From Tipula vernalis (lineage: Eukaryota; Arthropoda; Insecta; Diptera; Tipulidae), in contig OY282560.1 of assembly GCA_958295665.1 (NCBI GenBank), positions 209,420,420 to 209,484,419 on the forward strand: a stretch of 64,000 bases of DNA, given 5' to 3'. Positions 33,261-47,600 of the stretch are shown one piece after another (position 1 is the stretch's first letter; each line of letters starts with the position of its first letter). A program made the position numbers and the translations under genes. A model generated the notes under the pieces. The model had not been told where the DNA came from, ran no database searches, and was given only the letters and a program-made list of their open reading frames with translations.

Positions 33261-35548
33261 ATGTTCTCTTGTGGCAATTGTGGTGTATCATGTGACAATG
33301 AAGACAAATATTTTGTACATCTTAGGTCTCATAAAAATGACTTAAATCCCATATTTAAATGCGTATTTAGTAGTTGCAGTCGAGTTTATTCAAAGTTTAT
33401 TAGTTTTTCGTCCCATTATTATAGAAACCATCACAAAATTACAAAGCAATCCAACCAAAATAAAAAATACTTAAAATGCCAAATGAAGAAATGTACATTT
33501 AAATCTTTTGTAATAGAACAATTATTACAACATTTACTTAAGCATTTGCGAGTGTCTCAAGCTTATATAGTTTCTTGTCCGATTAACGGCTGTATAAAAT
33601 CATTTAGAAGTGAAAAAACTTTCAGAAACCACATCAACTATTCACATAAAATAAGATTCTCACGACACCAAAAACCTAACCCTCATGCGGAGTTGAACTC
33701 TTGTCCTTCAGAAAATATGGAAGCGTGTAACATATTGTATAATAATTGTTCATATAAAAATAACTCAGAGGAATCTGTTGAATGTGAGGACAATTTGGTT
33801 CAACGAACTGATATTAAAACCGTAAATGATAATTTATTAACTAATTTGAAGACTGAAAATAATATTCCCGAAAGAGTAATATCCCTAATCGCGGATAATT
33901 TCTCCATATGTTCAGATTTACTTAGAACAACTGTTCGTGAATCTATTGAAAACGTTTTTAGCCAACATGATCCCCAAAATGAATTAAAACATAAAGTATA
34001 AGCATAATTCCTTCCTCAACTTAATTTAATTTCTCAAAATTCTTTATCAACTTATAAACGTAATCAAAAACTTACCTCTGAAGGTTACATTGAACCTATT
34101 AAAATCAGCTTGGGTGTAAATAACTATCATAAATTCTGTTTTTATTATTATATACCAATACTTGAAACACTGACACAATTATTTCAGGAGCCCGAGATTT
34201 TATCACAGTTTAACAACAAACAGAAAAACAACTACTCTAAATTTTGCGATTTTACTGACGGGTTTTTATACAAAAATAGTAACTTTTTTTATCGCCAAAA
34301 GCGAATTGAGCTTATTTTATACACCGATGCATTCGAAGTTTGTAACCCTTTAGGTTCTGCCAAATCTAAGCACAAAGTTATAGCGATTTATTTTATGATC
34401 GGAAATTTAAATGTTCATAACAGGTCTAAAATAAACAATATAATGCTAGCATTGCTTTGCACGGAATCTCATGTCAAAACTTTCGGGTTAAATAAAATTT
34501 GTGAAAAATTATTAGTAGATCTTAAAAAACTAGAAACAAATGGTATCGTATTTAATCAAGAGATAGGAAATGTTAAAGGTTCCCTTATTGCAATTTGTGC
34601 AGATAACTTAGGTGCTCATCAAATCGGAGGATTTTTAGAAAATTTCAGCTCATCTGAGTATTTTTGCAGATTTTGCCATTTAACGCTAAAAGAATTTAGA
34701 GAAAATTTTCGTACAAAGAGCAAATTAAGAAGTGCATCATCTTATGTTGCAGACGTTAAACTATTGGGGTTATCTGATTCTGTTCATGGAATTAAACAAA
34801 ATTCGTGTTTCAATGATTTAAAATATTTCCACGTCAGCAATCCTGGTCTTCCACCCTGCATCGCCCATGATTTATATGAGGGTGTGATTGCTTTCGACGT
34901 ATGTCTAGCTATACATTATTTTGTTAATATTAACTGGTTTTCATATGATTATCTTAATCTCAATTTACACCGCATACAAAAAGCTTTAAAGTATAATGTG
35001 AGTTTCCCTGAAATCAAATATAAACATAGAAAATTAACTGGGCATGCGCTACAGAACTACTATTTTCTAATTTCATTACCACTAGCAATAATAGATAAAG
35101 TTCAAAATCCTAACGATCCTGTTTTAGAAATGATCACCCACCTTTTAGAAATTCCCCAAATTGTTTCGTCCCATATAGTAACAATCACACAGGTTCATAT
35201 CTTAGAAGGCCTGATTAATAGATACATGGAGTTGCGGGTATTGCTATTTCCGGGTGTGATACTTAGACCTAAGCACCATTTTCTGCAACATTACACTGAA
35301 TTAATAAAACAATTAGGTCCACTAATTAAGTTTTCCACTCTTCGGTTTGAAAGCAAACACCAATATTTTAAACAGATAGCTGTAAAATCAAGAAACTATA
35401 TAAATTTGTTAAAAATATTTGCAGAGCGACATCAAATTCTGCAATCTACTCTTACGGAAAAGCGGTTTTGTGCTGAAATTTCAACAACAAAGTTCATGAG
35501 ATTGGTACCTGATAATTTTTCAATTTATATTCCACACACTTTACGTAG
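33261..35548 (+). pseudogene. CACTA-type transposase, exon 1 (C2H2 fingers + DDE core)
   Basis: Would cut and rejoin the transposon ends. The start chosen is ATG 33261 (ACAATG), because upstream residues look non-coding. Codons 2-135 carry four C2H2-type fingers (for example FSCGNCGVSC...HLRSH and VSCPINGCIKSF...HINYSH). From about 34008 comes the core: LGVNNYHKFCFYYYIPILET, TDAFEVCNPLGSAKSKHK (D at 34326), ICADNLGAHQIGGF (D at 34602), a Cys/His FCRFCH, and RPKHHFLQHY...FESKHQYFK (E at 35349). These match the Tnp2-like transposases of animal EnSpm/CACTA elements as I know them. Two in-frame TAA stops (33999-34001, 34005-34007) separate fingers from core. The exon ends CGTAG before GTGAAGT, a good splice donor. 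Confidence 0.7.
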
Positions 35549-35577
35549 GTGAAGTTTGTCCTAAATCTGTCCTAAAA
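35549..35577 (+). repeat. Left end of inverted repeat bounding the satellite segment
   Basis: GTGAAGTTTGTCCTAAATCT and the following bases pair with 60961-60988, with one or two mismatches. The GT is also the splice donor. The word TTTAGGACA found here recurs inside every 184-bp monomer. Confidence 0.75.
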
Positions 35578-35699
35578 AGCAACAACAACAAATTGTGCGT
35601 ATTTGTGTTAGTGAAAAATCTGAAACTCCCGTTATAACGAATTTTATTTCTAATAAATAGAAATTGTATCATCAATATTTAAATAAAATAAAAACATTG

Positions 35700-38600
35700 G
35701 TAAAATATCTAAGCTATATGAAAATAATAATTTAAAATGTAGTAGGGGATTAGAGTATTTAGGACAACAAAGATTAAAGGCATCTCATAAAATATATTCA
35801 ATATAAGTAAAAGTCATTTTCGAATTTTCTTGAGAAAATCCTGGGAAGCGCGCATCAAAATGACCCATGTACAAAATTGTCACTGGATCTAAGCTACCCG
35901 AAAAATATCCCAATTTTGGAAAAAGTAGGGGCCCTGGGTGTTTAGGACAACATAGTTTGATGGCATCTCATAAAATATATCCAATATAAGTAAAAGTCAT
36001 TTTCCGAATTTTCTTGAGAAAATCCTGGGAAGCGCGCATCAAAATGACCCATGTACAAAATTGTCACTGGATCTAAGCTACCCGAAAAATATCCCAATTT
36101 TGGAAAAAGTAGGGGCCCTGGGTGTTTAGGACAACATAGTTTGATGGCATCTCATAAAATATATTCAATATAAGTAAAAGTCATTTTCCGAATTTTCTTG
36201 AGGAAATCCTGGGAAGCGCGCATCAAAATGACCCATATACACAATTGTCACTGGATCTAAGCTACCCGAAAAATATCCCAATTTTGGAAAAAGTAGGGGC
36301 CCTGGGTGTTTAGGACAACAAAGTTTGATGGCATCTCATAAAATATATCCAATATAAGTAAAAGTCATTTTCCGAATTTTCTTGAGAAAATCCTGGGCAG
36401 CGCGAATAAAAATGACCCATATAAAAAATTGTCACTGGATCTAAGCTACCCGAAAAATATTCCAATTTTGGAAAAAGTAGGGGCCCTGGGTGTTTAGGAC
36501 AACAAAGTTTGATGGCATCTCATAAAATATATCCAATATAAGTAAAAGTCATTTTTCGAATTTTCTTGAGAAAATCCTGGGAAGCGCGCATCAAAATGAC
36601 CCATGTACAAAATTGTCACTGGATCTAAGCTACCCGAAAAATATCCCAATTTTGGAAAAAGTAGGGGCCCTGGGTGTTTAGGACAACATAGTTTGATGGC
36701 ATCTCATAAAATATATCCAATATAAGTAAAAGTCATTTTCCGAATTTTCTTGAGAAAATCCTGGGAAGCGCGCATCAAAATGACCCATGTACAAAATTGT
36801 CACTGGATCTAAGCTACCCGAAAAATATCCCAATTTTGGAAAAAGTAGGGGCCCTGGGTGTTTAGGACAACATAGTTTGATGGCATCTCATAAAATATAT
36901 CCAATATAAGTAAAAGTCATTTTCCGAATTTTCTTGAGGAAATCCTGGGAAGCGCGCATCAAAATGACCCATATACACAATTGTCACTGGATCTAAGCTA
37001 CCCGATAAATATCCCAATTTTGGAAAAAGTAGGGGCCCTGGGTGTTTAGGACAACAAAGTTTGATGGCATCTCATAAAATATATCCAATATAAGTAAAAG
37101 TCATTTTCCGAATTTTCTTGAGAAAATCCTGGGCAGCGCGAATAAAAATGACCCATATAAAAAATTGTCACTGGATCTAAGCTACCCGAAAAATATCCCA
37201 ATTTTGGAAAAAGTAGGGGCCCTGGGTGTTTAGGACAACAAAGTTTGATGGCATCTCATAAAATATATCCAATATAAGTAAAAGTCATTTTCCGAATTTT
37301 CTTGAGAAAATCGTGGGAAGCGCGCATCAAAATGACCCATATACAAACTTGTCACTGGATCTAAGCTACCCGAAAAATATTCCAATTTTGGAAAAAGTAG
37401 GGGCCCTGGGTGTTTAGGACAACAAAGTTTGATGGCATCTCATAAAATATATTCAATATAAGTAAAAGTCATTTTCCGAATTTTCTTGAGAAAATCCTGG
37501 GAAGCGCGCATCAAAATGACCCATATACACAATTGTCACTGGATCTAAGCTACCCGAAAAATATCCCAATTTTGGAAAAAGTAGGGGCCCTGGGTGTTTA
37601 GGACAACAAAGTTTGATGGCATCTCATAAAATATATCCAATATAAGTAAAAGTCATTTTCCGAATTTTCTTGAGAAAATCCTGGGAAGCGCGCATCAAAA
37701 TGACCCATATACAAAATTGTCACTGGATCTAAGCTACACGAAAAATATTCCAATTTTGGAAAAAGTAGGGGCCCTGGGTGTTTAGGACAACAAAGTTTGA
37801 TGGCATCTCATAAAATATATCCAATATAAGTAAAAGTCATTTTCCGAATTTTCTTGAGAAAATCCTGGGAAGCGCGCATCAAAATGACCCATATACAAAC
37901 TTGTCACTGGATCTAAGCTACCCGAAAAATATTCCAATTTTGGAAAAAATAGGGGCCCTCGGTGTTTAGGACAACAAAGTTTGATGGCATCTCATAAAAT
38001 ATATTCAATATAAGTAAAAGTCATTTTCCGAATTTTCTTGAGAAAATCCTGGGAAGCGCGCATCAAAATGACCCATATACAAACTTGTCACTGGATCTAA
38101 GCTACCCGAAAAATATTCCAATTTTGGAAAAAATAGGGGCCCTGGGTGTTTAGGACAACAAAGTTTGATGGCATCTCATAAAATATATTCAATATAAGTA
38201 AAAGTCATTTTCCGAATTTTCTTGAGAAAATCCTGGGAAGCGCGCATCAAAATGACCCATATACACAATTGTCACTGGATCTAAGCTACCCGAAAAATAT
38301 CCCAATTTTGGAAAAAGTAGGGGCCCTGGGTGTTTAGGACAACAAAGTTTGATGGCATCTCATAAAATATATCCAATATAAGTAAAAGTCATTTTCCGAA
38401 TTTTCTTGAGAAAATCCTGGGAAGCGCGAATAAAAATGACCCATATACAAAATTGTCACTGGATCTAAGCTACCCGAAAAATATCCCAATTTTGGAAAAA
38501 GTAGGGGCCCTGGGTGTTTAGGACAACAAAGTTTGATGGCATCTCATAAAATATATCTAATATAAGTAAAAGTCATTTTCCGAATTTTCTTGAGAAAATC

Positions 38601-41600
38601 CTGGGAAGCGCGCATCAAAATGACCCATATACAAAATTGTCACTGGATCTAAGCTACCCGAAAAATATCCCAATTTTGGAAAAAGTAGGGGCCCTGGGTG
38701 TTTAGGACAACAAAGTTTGATGGCATCTCATAAAATATATCCAATATAAGTAAAAGTCATTTTCCGAATTTTCTTGAGAAAATCCTGGGAAGCGCGCATC
38801 AAAATGACCCATATACAAACTTGTCACTGGATCTAAGCTACACGAAAAATATCCCAATTTTGGAAAAAGTAGGGGCCCTGGGTGTTTAGGACAACAAAGT
38901 TTGATGGCATCTCATAAAATATATCCAATATAAGTAAAAGTCATTTTCCGAATTTTCTTGAGAAAATCCTGGGAAGCGCGCATCAAAATGACCCATATAC
39001 AAACTTGTCACTGGATCTAAGCTACCCGAAAAATATTCCAATTTTGGAAAAAGTAGGGGCCCTGGGTGTTTAGGACAACAAAGTTTGATGGCATCTCATA
39101 AAATATATTCAATATAAGTAAAAGTCATTTTCCGAATTTTCTTGAGAAAATCCTGGGAAGCGCGCATCAAAATGACCCATATACACAATTGTCACTGGAT
39201 CTAAGCTACCCGAAAAATATCCCAATTTTGGAAAAAGTAGGGGCCCTGGGTGTTTAGGACAACAAAGTTTGATGGCATCTCATAAAATATATCCAATATA
39301 AGTAAAAGTCATTTTCCGAATTTTCTTGAGAAAATCCTGGGAAGCGCGCATCAAAATGACCCATATACAAAATTGTCACTGGATCTAGGCTACACGAAAA
39401 ATATTCCAATTTTGGAAAAAGTAGGGGCCCTGGGTGTTTAGGACAACAAAGTTTGATGGCATCTCATAAAATATATCCAATATAAGTAAAAGTCATTTTC
39501 CGAATTTTCTTGAGAAAATCCTGGGAAGCGCGCATCAAAATGACCCATATAAAAAATTGTCACTGGATCTAAGCTACACGAAAAATATCCCAATTTTGGA
39601 AAAAGTAGGGGCCCTGGGTGTTTAGGACAACAAAGTTTGATGGCATCTCATAAAATATATCCAATATAAGTAAAAGTCATTTTCCGAATTTTCTTGAGAA
39701 AATCCTGGGAAGCGCGCATCAAAATGACCCATATACAAAATTGTCACTGGATCTAAGCTACACGAAAAATATCCCAATTTTGGAAAAAGTAGGGGCCCTG
39801 GGTGTTTAGGACAACAAAGTTTGATGGCATCTCATAAAATATATTCAATATAAGTAAAAGTCATTTTCCGAATTTTCTTGAGAAAATCCTGGGAAGCGCG
39901 CATCAAAATGACCAATATACACAATTGTCACTGGATCTAAGCTACCCGAAAAATATCCCAATTTTGGAAAAAGTAGGGGCCCTGGGTGTTTAGGACAACA
40001 AAGTTTGATGGCATCTCATAAAATATATCCAATATAAGTAAAAGTCATTTTCCGAATTTTCTTGAGAAAATCCTGGGAAGCGCGCATCAAAATGACCCAT
40101 ATACAAAATTGTCACTGGATCTAAGCTACACGAAAAATATTCCAATTTTGGAAAAAGTAGGGGCCCTGGGTGTTTAGGACAACAAAGTTTGATGGCATCT
40201 CATAAAATATATCCAATATAAGTAAAAGTCATTTTCCGAATTTTCTTGAGAAAATCCTGGGAAGCGCGCATCAAAATGACCCATATACAAAATTGTCACT
40301 GGATCTAAGCTACACGAAAAATATCCCAATTTTGGAAAAAGTAGGGGCCCTGGGTGTTTAGGACAACAAAGTTTGATGGCATCTCATAAAATATATCCAA
40401 TATAAGTAAAAGTCATTTTCCGAATTTTCTTGAGAAAATCCTGGGAAGCGCGCATCAAAATGACCCATATACAAACTTGTCACTGGATCTAAGCTACCCG
40501 AAAAATATTCCAATTTTGGAAAAAATAGGGGCCCTGGGTGTTTAGGACAACAAAGTTTGATGGCATCTCATAAAATATATTCAATATAAGTAAAAGTCAT
40601 TTTCCGAATTTTCTTGAGAAAATCCTGGGAAGCGCGCATCAAAATGACCCATATACAAACTTGTCACTGGATCTAAGCTACCCGAAAAATATTCCAATTT
40701 TGGAAAAAATAGGGGCCCTGGGTGTTTAGGACAACAAAGTTTGATGGCATCTCATAAAATATATTCAATATAAGTAAAAGTCATTTTCCGAATTTTCTTG
40801 AGAAAATCCTGGGAAGCGCGCATCAAAATGACCCATATACACAATTGTCACTGGATCTAAGCTACCCGAAAAATATCCCAATTTTGGAAAAAGTAGGGGC
40901 CCTGGGTGTTTAGGACAACAAAGTTTGATGGCATCTCATAAAATATATCCAATATAAGTAAAAGTCATTTTCCGAATTTTCTTGAGAAAATCCTGGGAAG
41001 CGCGCATCAAAATGACCCATATACAAACTTGTCACTGGATCTAAGCTACCCGAAAAATATTCCAATTTTGGAAAAAGTAGGGGCCCTGGGTGTTTAGGAC
41101 AACAAAGTTTGATGGCATCTCATAAAATATATCCAATATAAGTAAAAGTCATTTTCCGAATTTTCTTGAGAAAATCCTGGGAAGCGCGCATCAAAATGAC
41201 CCATATACAAAATTGTCACTGGATCTAAGCTACACGAAAAATATCCCAATTTTGGAAAAAGTAGGGGCCCTGGGTGTTTAGGACAACAAAGTTTGATGGC
41301 ATCTCATAAAATATATCCAATATAAGTAAAAGTCATTTTCCGAATTTTCTTGAGAAAATCCTGGGAAGCGCGCATCAAAATGACCCATATACAAAATTGT
41401 CACTGGATCTAAGCTACACGAAAAATATCCCAATTTTGGAAAAAGTAGGGGCCCTGGGTGTTTAGGACAACAAAGTTTGATGGCATCTCATAAAATATAT
41501 TCAATATAAGTAAAAGTCATTTTCCGAATTTTCTTGAGAAAATCCTGGGAAGCGCGCATCAAAATGACCCATATACACAATTGTCACTGGATCTAAGCTA

Positions 41601-44600
41601 CCCGAAAAATATCCCAATTTTGGAAAAAGTAGGGGCCCTGGGTGTTTAGGACAACAAAGTTTGATGGCATCTCATAAAATATATCCAATATAAGTAAAAG
41701 TCATTTTCCGAATTTTCTTGAGAAAATCCTGGGAAGCGCGCATCAAAATGACCCATATACAAAATTGTCACTGGATCTAAGCTACACGAAAAATATTCCA
41801 ATTTTGTAAAAAGTAGGGGCCCTGGGTGTTTAGGACAACAAAGTTTGATGGCATCTCATAAAATATATCCAATATAAGTAAAAGTCATTTTCCGAATTTT
41901 CTTGAGAAAATCCTGGGAAGCGCGCATCAAAATGACCCATATACAAAATTGTCACTGGATCTAAGCTACACGAAAAATATCCCAATTTTGGAAAAAGTAG
42001 GGGCCCTGGGTGTTTAGGACAACAAAGTTTGATGGCATCTCATAAAATATATCCAATATAAGTAAAAGTCATTTTCCGAATTTTCTTGAGAAAATCCTGG
42101 GAAGCGCGCATCAAAATGACCCATATACAAACTTGTCACTGGATCTAAGCTACCCGAAAAATATTCCAATTTTGGAAAAAATAGGGGCCCTGGGTGTTTA
42201 GGACAACAAAGTTTGATGGCATCTCATAAAATATATTCAATATAAGTAAAAGTCATTTTCCGAATTTTCTTGAGAAAATCCTGGGAAGCGCGCATCAAAA
42301 TGACCCATATACAAACTTGTCACTGGATCTAAGCTACCCGAAAAATATTCCAATTTTGGAAAAAATAGGGGCCCTGGGTGTTTAGGACAACAAAGTTTGA
42401 TGGCATCTCATAAAATATATTCAATATAAGTAAAAGTCATTTTCCGAATTTTCTTGAGAAAATCCTGGGAAGCGCGCATCAAAATGACCCATATACAAAC
42501 TTGTCACTGGATCTAAGCTACCCGAAAAATATTCCAATTTTGGAAAAAGTAGGGGCCCTGGGTGTTTAGGACAACAAAGTTTGATGGCATCTCATAAAAT
42601 ATATTCAATATAAGTAAAAGTCATTTTCCGAATTTTCTTGAGAAAATCCTGGGAAACGCGCATCAAAATGACCCATATACACAATTGTCACTGGATCTAA
42701 GCTACCCGAAAAATATCCCAATTTTGGAAAAAGTAGGGGCCCTGGGTGTTTAGGACAACAAAGTTTGATGGCATCTCATAAAATATATCCAATATAAGTA
42801 AAAGTCATTTTCCAAATTTTCTTGAGAAAATCCTGGGAAGCGCGCATCAAAATGACCCATATACAAAATTGTCACTGGATCTAAGCTACACGAAAAATAT
42901 CCCAATTTTGGAAAAAGTAGGGGCCCTGGGTGTTTAGGACAACAAAGTTTGATGGCATCTCATAAAATATATCCAATATAAGTAAAAGTCATTTTCCAAA
43001 TTTTCTTGAGAAAATCCTGGGAAGCGCGCATCAAAATGACCCATATACAAAATTGTCACTGGATCTAAGCTACACGAAAAATATCCCAATTTTGGAAAAA
43101 GTAGGGGCCCTGGGTGTTTAGGACAACAAAGTTTGATGGCATCTCATAAAATATATCCAATATAAGTAAAAGTCATTTTCCGAATTTTCTTGAGAAAATC
43201 CTGGGAAGCGCGCATCAAAATGACCCATATACAAAATTGTCACTGGATCTAAGCTACCCGAAAAATATCCCAATTTTGGAAAAAGTAGGGGCCCTGGGTG
43301 TTTAGGACAACAAAGTTTGATGGCATCTCATAAAATATATCCAATATAAGTAAAAGTCATTTTCCAAATTTTCTTGAGAAAATCCTGGGAAGCGCGCATC
43401 AAAATGACCCATATACAAAATTGTCACTGGATCTAAGCTACACGAAAAATATCCCAATTTTGGAAAAAGTAGGGGCCCTGGGTGTTTAGGACAACAAAGT
43501 TTGATGGCATCTCATAAAATATATCCAATATAAGTAAAAGTCATTTTCCGAATTTTCTTGAGAAAATCCTGGGAAGCGCGCATCAAAATGACCCATATAC
43601 AAACTTGTCACTGGATCTAAGCTACCCGAAAAATATTCCAATTTTGGAAAAAATAGGGGCCCTGGGTGTTTAGGACAACAAAGTTTGATGGCATCTCATA
43701 AAATATATTCAATATAAGTAAAAGTCATTTTCCAAATTTTCTTGAGAAAATCCTGGGAAGCGCGCATCAAAATGACCCATATACAAAATTGTCACTGGAT
43801 CTAAGCTACACGAAAAATATCCCAATTTTGGAAAAAGTAGGGGCCCTGGGTGTTTAGGACAACAAAGTTTGATGGCATCTCATAAAATATATCCAATATA
43901 AGTAAAAGTCATTTTCCGAATTTTCTTGAGAAAATCCTGGGAAGCGCGCATCAAAATGACCCATATACAAACTTGTCACTGGATCTAAGCTACCCGAAAA
44001 ATATTCCAATTTTGGAAAAAATAGGGGCCCTGGGTGTTTAGGACAACAAAGTTTGATGGCATCTCATAAAATATATTCAATATAAGTAAAAGTCATTTTC
44101 CGAATTTTCTTGAGAAAATCCTGGGAAGCGCGCATCAAAATGACCCATATACAAACTTGTCACTGGATCTAAGCTACCCGAAAAATATTCCAATTTTGGA
44201 AAAAATAGGGGCCCTGGGTGTTTAGGACAACAAAGTTTGATGGCATCTCATAAAATATATTCAATATAAGTAAAAGTCATTTTCCGAATTTTCTTGAGAA
44301 AATCCTGGGAAGCGCGCATCAAAATGACCCATATACAAACTTGTCACTGGATCTAAGCTACCCGAAAAATATTCCAATTTTGGAAAAAGTAGGGGCCCTG
44401 GGTGTTTAGGACAACAAAGTTTGATGGCATCTCATAAAATATATTCAATATAAGTAAAAGTCATTTTCCGAATTTTCTTGAGAAAATCCTGGGAAGCGCG
44501 CATCAAAATGACCCATATACAAAATTGTCACTGGATCTAAGCTACACGAAAAATATTCCAATTTTGGAAAAAGTAGGGGCCCTGGGTGTTTAGGACAACA

Positions 44601-47600
44601 AAGTTTGATGGCATCTCATAAAATATATCCAATATAAGTAAAATTCATTTTCCGAATTTTCTTGAGAAAATCCTGGGAAGCGCGCATCAAAATGACCCAT
44701 ATACAAAATTGTCACTGGATCTAAGCTACACGAAAAATATCCCAATTTTGGAAAAAGTAGGGGCCCTGGGTGTTTAGGACAACAAAGTTTGATGGCATCT
44801 CATAAAATATATCCAATATAAGTAAAAGTCATTTTCCGAATTTTCTTGAGAAAATCCTGGGAAGCGCGCATCAAAATGACCCATATACAAAATTGTCACT
44901 GGATCTAAGCTACACGAAAAATATCCCAATTTTGGAAAAAGTAGGGGCCCTGGGTGTTTAGGACAACAAAGTTTGATGGCATCTCATAAAATATATTCAA
45001 TATAAGTAAAAGTCATTTTCCGAATTTTCTTGAGAAAATCCTGGGAAGCGCGCATCAAAATGACCCATATACACAATTGTCACTGGATCTAAGCTACCCG
45101 AAAAATATCCCAATTTTGGAAAAAGTAGGGGCCCTGGGTGTTTAGGACAACAAAGTTTGATGGCATCTCATAAAATATATCCAATATAAGTAAAAGTCAT
45201 TTTCCGAATTTTCTTGAGAAAATCCTGGGAAGCGCGCATCAAAATGACCCATATACAAAATTGTCACTGGATCTAAGCTACACGAAAAATATCCCAATTT
45301 TGGAAAAAGTAGGGGCCCTGGGTGTTTAGGACAACAAAGTTTGATGGCATCTCATAAAATATATCCAATATAAGTAAAAGTCATTTTCCAAATTTTCTTG
45401 AGAAAATCCTGGGAAGCGCGCATCAAAATGACCCATATACAAAATTGTCACTGGATCTAAGCTACACGAAAAATATCCCAATTTTGGAAAAAGTAGGGGC
45501 CCTGGGTGTTTAGGACAACAAAGTTTGATGGCATCTCATAAAATATATCCAATATAAGTAAAAGTCATTTTCCGAATTTTCTTGAGAAAATCCTGGGAAG
45601 CGCGCATCAAAATGACCCATATACAAAATTGTCACTGGATCTAAGCTACCCGAAAAATATCCCAATTTTGGAAAAAGTAGGGGCCCTGGGTGTTTAGGAC
45701 AACAAAGTTTGATGGCATCTCATAAAATATATCCAATATAAGTAAAAGTCATTTTCCAAATTTTCTTGAGAAAATCCTGGGAAGCGCGCATCAAAATGAC
45801 CCATATACAAAATTGTCACTGGATCTAAGCTACACGAAAAATATCCCAATTTTGGAAAAAGTAGGGGCCCTGGGTGTTTAGGACAACAAAGTTTGATGGC
45901 ATCTCATAAAATATATCCAATATAAGTAAAAGTCATTTTCCGAATTTTCTTGAGAAAATCCTGGGAAGCGCGGATCAAAATGACCCATATACAAACTTGT
46001 CACTGGATCTAAGCTACCCGAAAAATATTCCAATTTTGGAAAAAATAGGGGCCCTGGGTGTTTAGGACAACAAAGTTTGATGGCATCTCATAAAATATAT
46101 TCAATATAAGTAAAAGTCATTTTCCGAATTTTCTTGAGAAAATCCTGGGAAGCGCGCATCAAAATGACCCATATACAAACTTGTCACTGGATCTAAGCTA
46201 CCCGAAAAATATTCCAATTTTGGAAAAAATAGGGGCCCTGGGTGTTTAGGACAACAAAGTTTGATGGCATCTCATAAAATATATTCAATATAAGTAAAAG
46301 TCATTTTCCGAATTTTCTTGAGAAAATCCTGGGAAGCGCGCATCAAAATGACCCATATACAAACTTGTCACTGGATCTAAGCTACCCGAAAAATATTCCA
46401 ATTTTGGAAAAAGTAGGGGCCCTGGGTGTTTAGGACAACAAAGTTTGATGGCATCTCATAAAATATATCCAATATAAGTAAAATTCATTTTCCGAATTTT
46501 CTTGAGAAAATCCTGGGAAGCGCGCATCAAAATGACCCATATACAAAATTGTCACTGGATCTAAGCTACACGAAAAATATCCCAATTTTGGAAAAAGTAG
46601 GGGCCCTGGGTGTTTAGGACAACAAAGTTTGATGGCATCTCATAAAATATATCCAATATAAGTAAAAGTCATTTTCCGAATTTTCTTGAGAAAATCCTGG
46701 GAAGCGCGCATCAAAATGACCCATATACAAAATTGTCACTGGATCTAAGCTACACGAAAAATATCCCAATTTTGGAAAAAGTAGGGGCCCTGGGTGTTTA
46801 GGACAACAAAGTTTGATGGCATCTCATAAAATATATTCAATATAAGTAAAAGTCATTTTCCGAATTTTCTTGAGAAAATCCTGGGAAGCGCGCATCAAAA
46901 TGACCCATATACACAATTGTCACTGGATCTAAGCTACCCGAAAAATATCCCAATTTTGGAAAAAGTAGGGGCCCTGGGTGTTTAGGACAACAAAGTTTGA
47001 TGGCATCTCATAAAATATATCCAATATAAGTAAAAGTCATTTTCCGAATTTTCTTGAGAAAATCCTGGGAAGCGCGCATCAAAATGACCCATATACAAAA
47101 TTGTCACTGGATCTAAGCTACACGAAAAATATTCCAATTTTGGAAAAAGTAGGGGCCCTGGGTGTTTAGGACAACAAAGTTTGATGGCATCTCATAAAAT
47201 ATATCCAATATAAGTAAAAGTCATTTTCCGAATTTTCTTGAGAAAATCCTGGGAAGCGCGCATCAAAATGACCCATATACAAAATTGTCACTGGATCTAA
47301 GCTACACGAAAAATATCCCAATTTTGGAAAAAGTAGGGGCCCTGGGTGTTTAGGACAACAAAGTTTGATGGCATCTCATAAAATATATCCAATATAAGTA
47401 AAAGTCATTTTCCGAATTTTCTTGAGAAAATCCTGGGAAGCGCGCATCAAAATGACCCATATACAAACTTGTCACTGGATCTAAGCTACCCGAAAAATAT
47501 TCCAATTTTGGAAAAAATAGGGGCCCTGGGTGTTTAGGACAACAAAGTTTGATGGCATCTCATAAAATATATTCAATATAAGTAAAAGTCATTTTCCGAA

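Noticed and set aside
33996..34080. Small intron removing the stops at 33999 and 34005
   Set aside because: The only downstream AG (near 34080) would delete a segment that looks like conserved transposase sequence, and no AG lies between the stops and the core.
36150..36260. Heat-shock-element-like palindrome (TTTTCTTGAGAAAA) in the monomer
   Set aside because: The spacing does not fit the nTTCnnGAAn consensus, so there is no basis to call a regulatory site.
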